Part shown: positions 63,914-64,000 of the stretch, in pieces | Layout: every line of letters starts with the position of its first letter | How positions within the stretch are numbered: position 1 is the stretch's first letter | Assembly: GCF_003432385.1 (NCBI RefSeq) | Contig: NZ_CP031841.1 | Coordinates: 2,643,579 to 2,707,578, forward strand | Length of the DNA stretch: 64,000 nt | Direction: 5' to 3' | Origin: Breoghania sp. L-A4 | GTDB lineage: Bacteria; Pseudomonadota; Alphaproteobacteria; Rhizobiales; Stappiaceae | The notes under the pieces: model-generated | Told to the model about the DNA's origin: nothing | Seen by the model: the letters and a program-made list of their open reading frames with translations, nothing else | Database searches by the model: none | Made by a program: the position numbers and the translations under genes

Positions 63914-64000
63914 ATGAACACGAGCGCACCGAAAATCGTGCCGGCGACACCGGCAACCCGCATGGCGCCGCACAACGCGGAAGCCGAACGACAGCTGCTG
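63914..64000 (+). CDS. dnaB: Replicative DNA helicase DnaB (5' part, cut by window end)
   Basis: Only the first 29 codons are present, MNTSAPKIVPATPATRMAPH followed by NAEAERQLL, matching the DnaB N-terminal signature PHN(I/A)EAEQ(A/Q)LLG. A GGGGAAC site lies just upstream of the ATG. The rpsF-rpsR-rplI-dnaB order is standard. The rest lies beyond the window. Confidence 0.75.
   Translation, partial: MNTSAPKIVPATPATRMAPHNAEAERQLL

Noticed and set aside
63757..63975. A minus-strand 72-codon frame at the window end
   Set aside because: It overlaps the start of dnaB on the opposite strand, shows no family similarity, and its apparent hydrophobic start is the antisense of the dnaB leader.
1..64000. 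CRISPR array
   Set aside because: No set of evenly spaced repeats with unique spacers was seen anywhere in the window.

Overview
The window looks like the chromosome of a high-GC alphaproteobacterium of the Hyphomicrobiales (Rhizobiales) type. The evidence is gene order and protein character: a metal-hydrolase/tatD/metG/holB/tmk/dac/rlpA run on the minus strand at the left, and the fabD-fabG-acpP-fabF-mltG-yicC-gmk block facing rpsF-rpsR-rplI and dnaB at the right. The species cannot be named from the sequence alone.

Layout. (1) 1-8.2 kb is core: tRNA charging, DNA polymerase III delta', dTMP kinase, peptidoglycan enzymes, and a tRNA-Ser(UGA) gene. (2) About 8.2-26.6 kb is an accessory island entered at that tRNA. 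A serine recombinase runs antisense through the tRNA and is translationally coupled to a DUF1778/GNAT toxin-antitoxin pair. Next come an AlpA-type regulator, a Ti-type relaxase (traA) with a likely oriT and divergent traC/traD, a GNAT enzyme, a large NACHT NTPase with pentapeptide-like repeats, a radical SAM enzyme, an apparently new graspetide (ester-linked RiPP) locus, an IS200/IS605 remnant, a TerB protein with small membrane proteins, a LuxR regulator and a transposase remnant. (3) 26.7-43.0 kb is one long plus-strand operon around SrfB (actin/Hsp70-like ATPase) and SrfC (dynamin-like GTPase). It also carries a membrane-anchored trypsin-like protease, two more single-pass membrane proteins, an exported VWA protein, an ABC exporter pair and an exported FGE/SUMF1-domain protein. 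It reads as a trans-envelope machine of unknown function and is the strongest candidate for an undescribed system. (4) 43.0-49 kb holds exported GH3, PAN/apple and peptidoglycan-binding proteins and an OsmC protein. (5) 49.2-53.5 kb holds an isoquinoline-oxidoreductase-like molybdoenzyme pair with a divergent LysR regulator and a DUF1697 protein. (6) 53.6-64 kb is core again, ending inside the start of dnaB.

A pattern across the whole window matters for reading it. Nine genes (traA, the NACHT gene, the radical SAM gene, the trypsin-like protease, the SrfC-adjacent membrane protein, GH3, PAN, the molybdopterin subunit and fabD) are broken by single-base losses, thirteen in total. Almost all sit in a run of C or G, and each frame is restored by adding one C or G. 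Because fabD is normally essential, most of these are probably base-calling or assembly errors rather than real pseudogenes. I therefore give each as one gene across its break.
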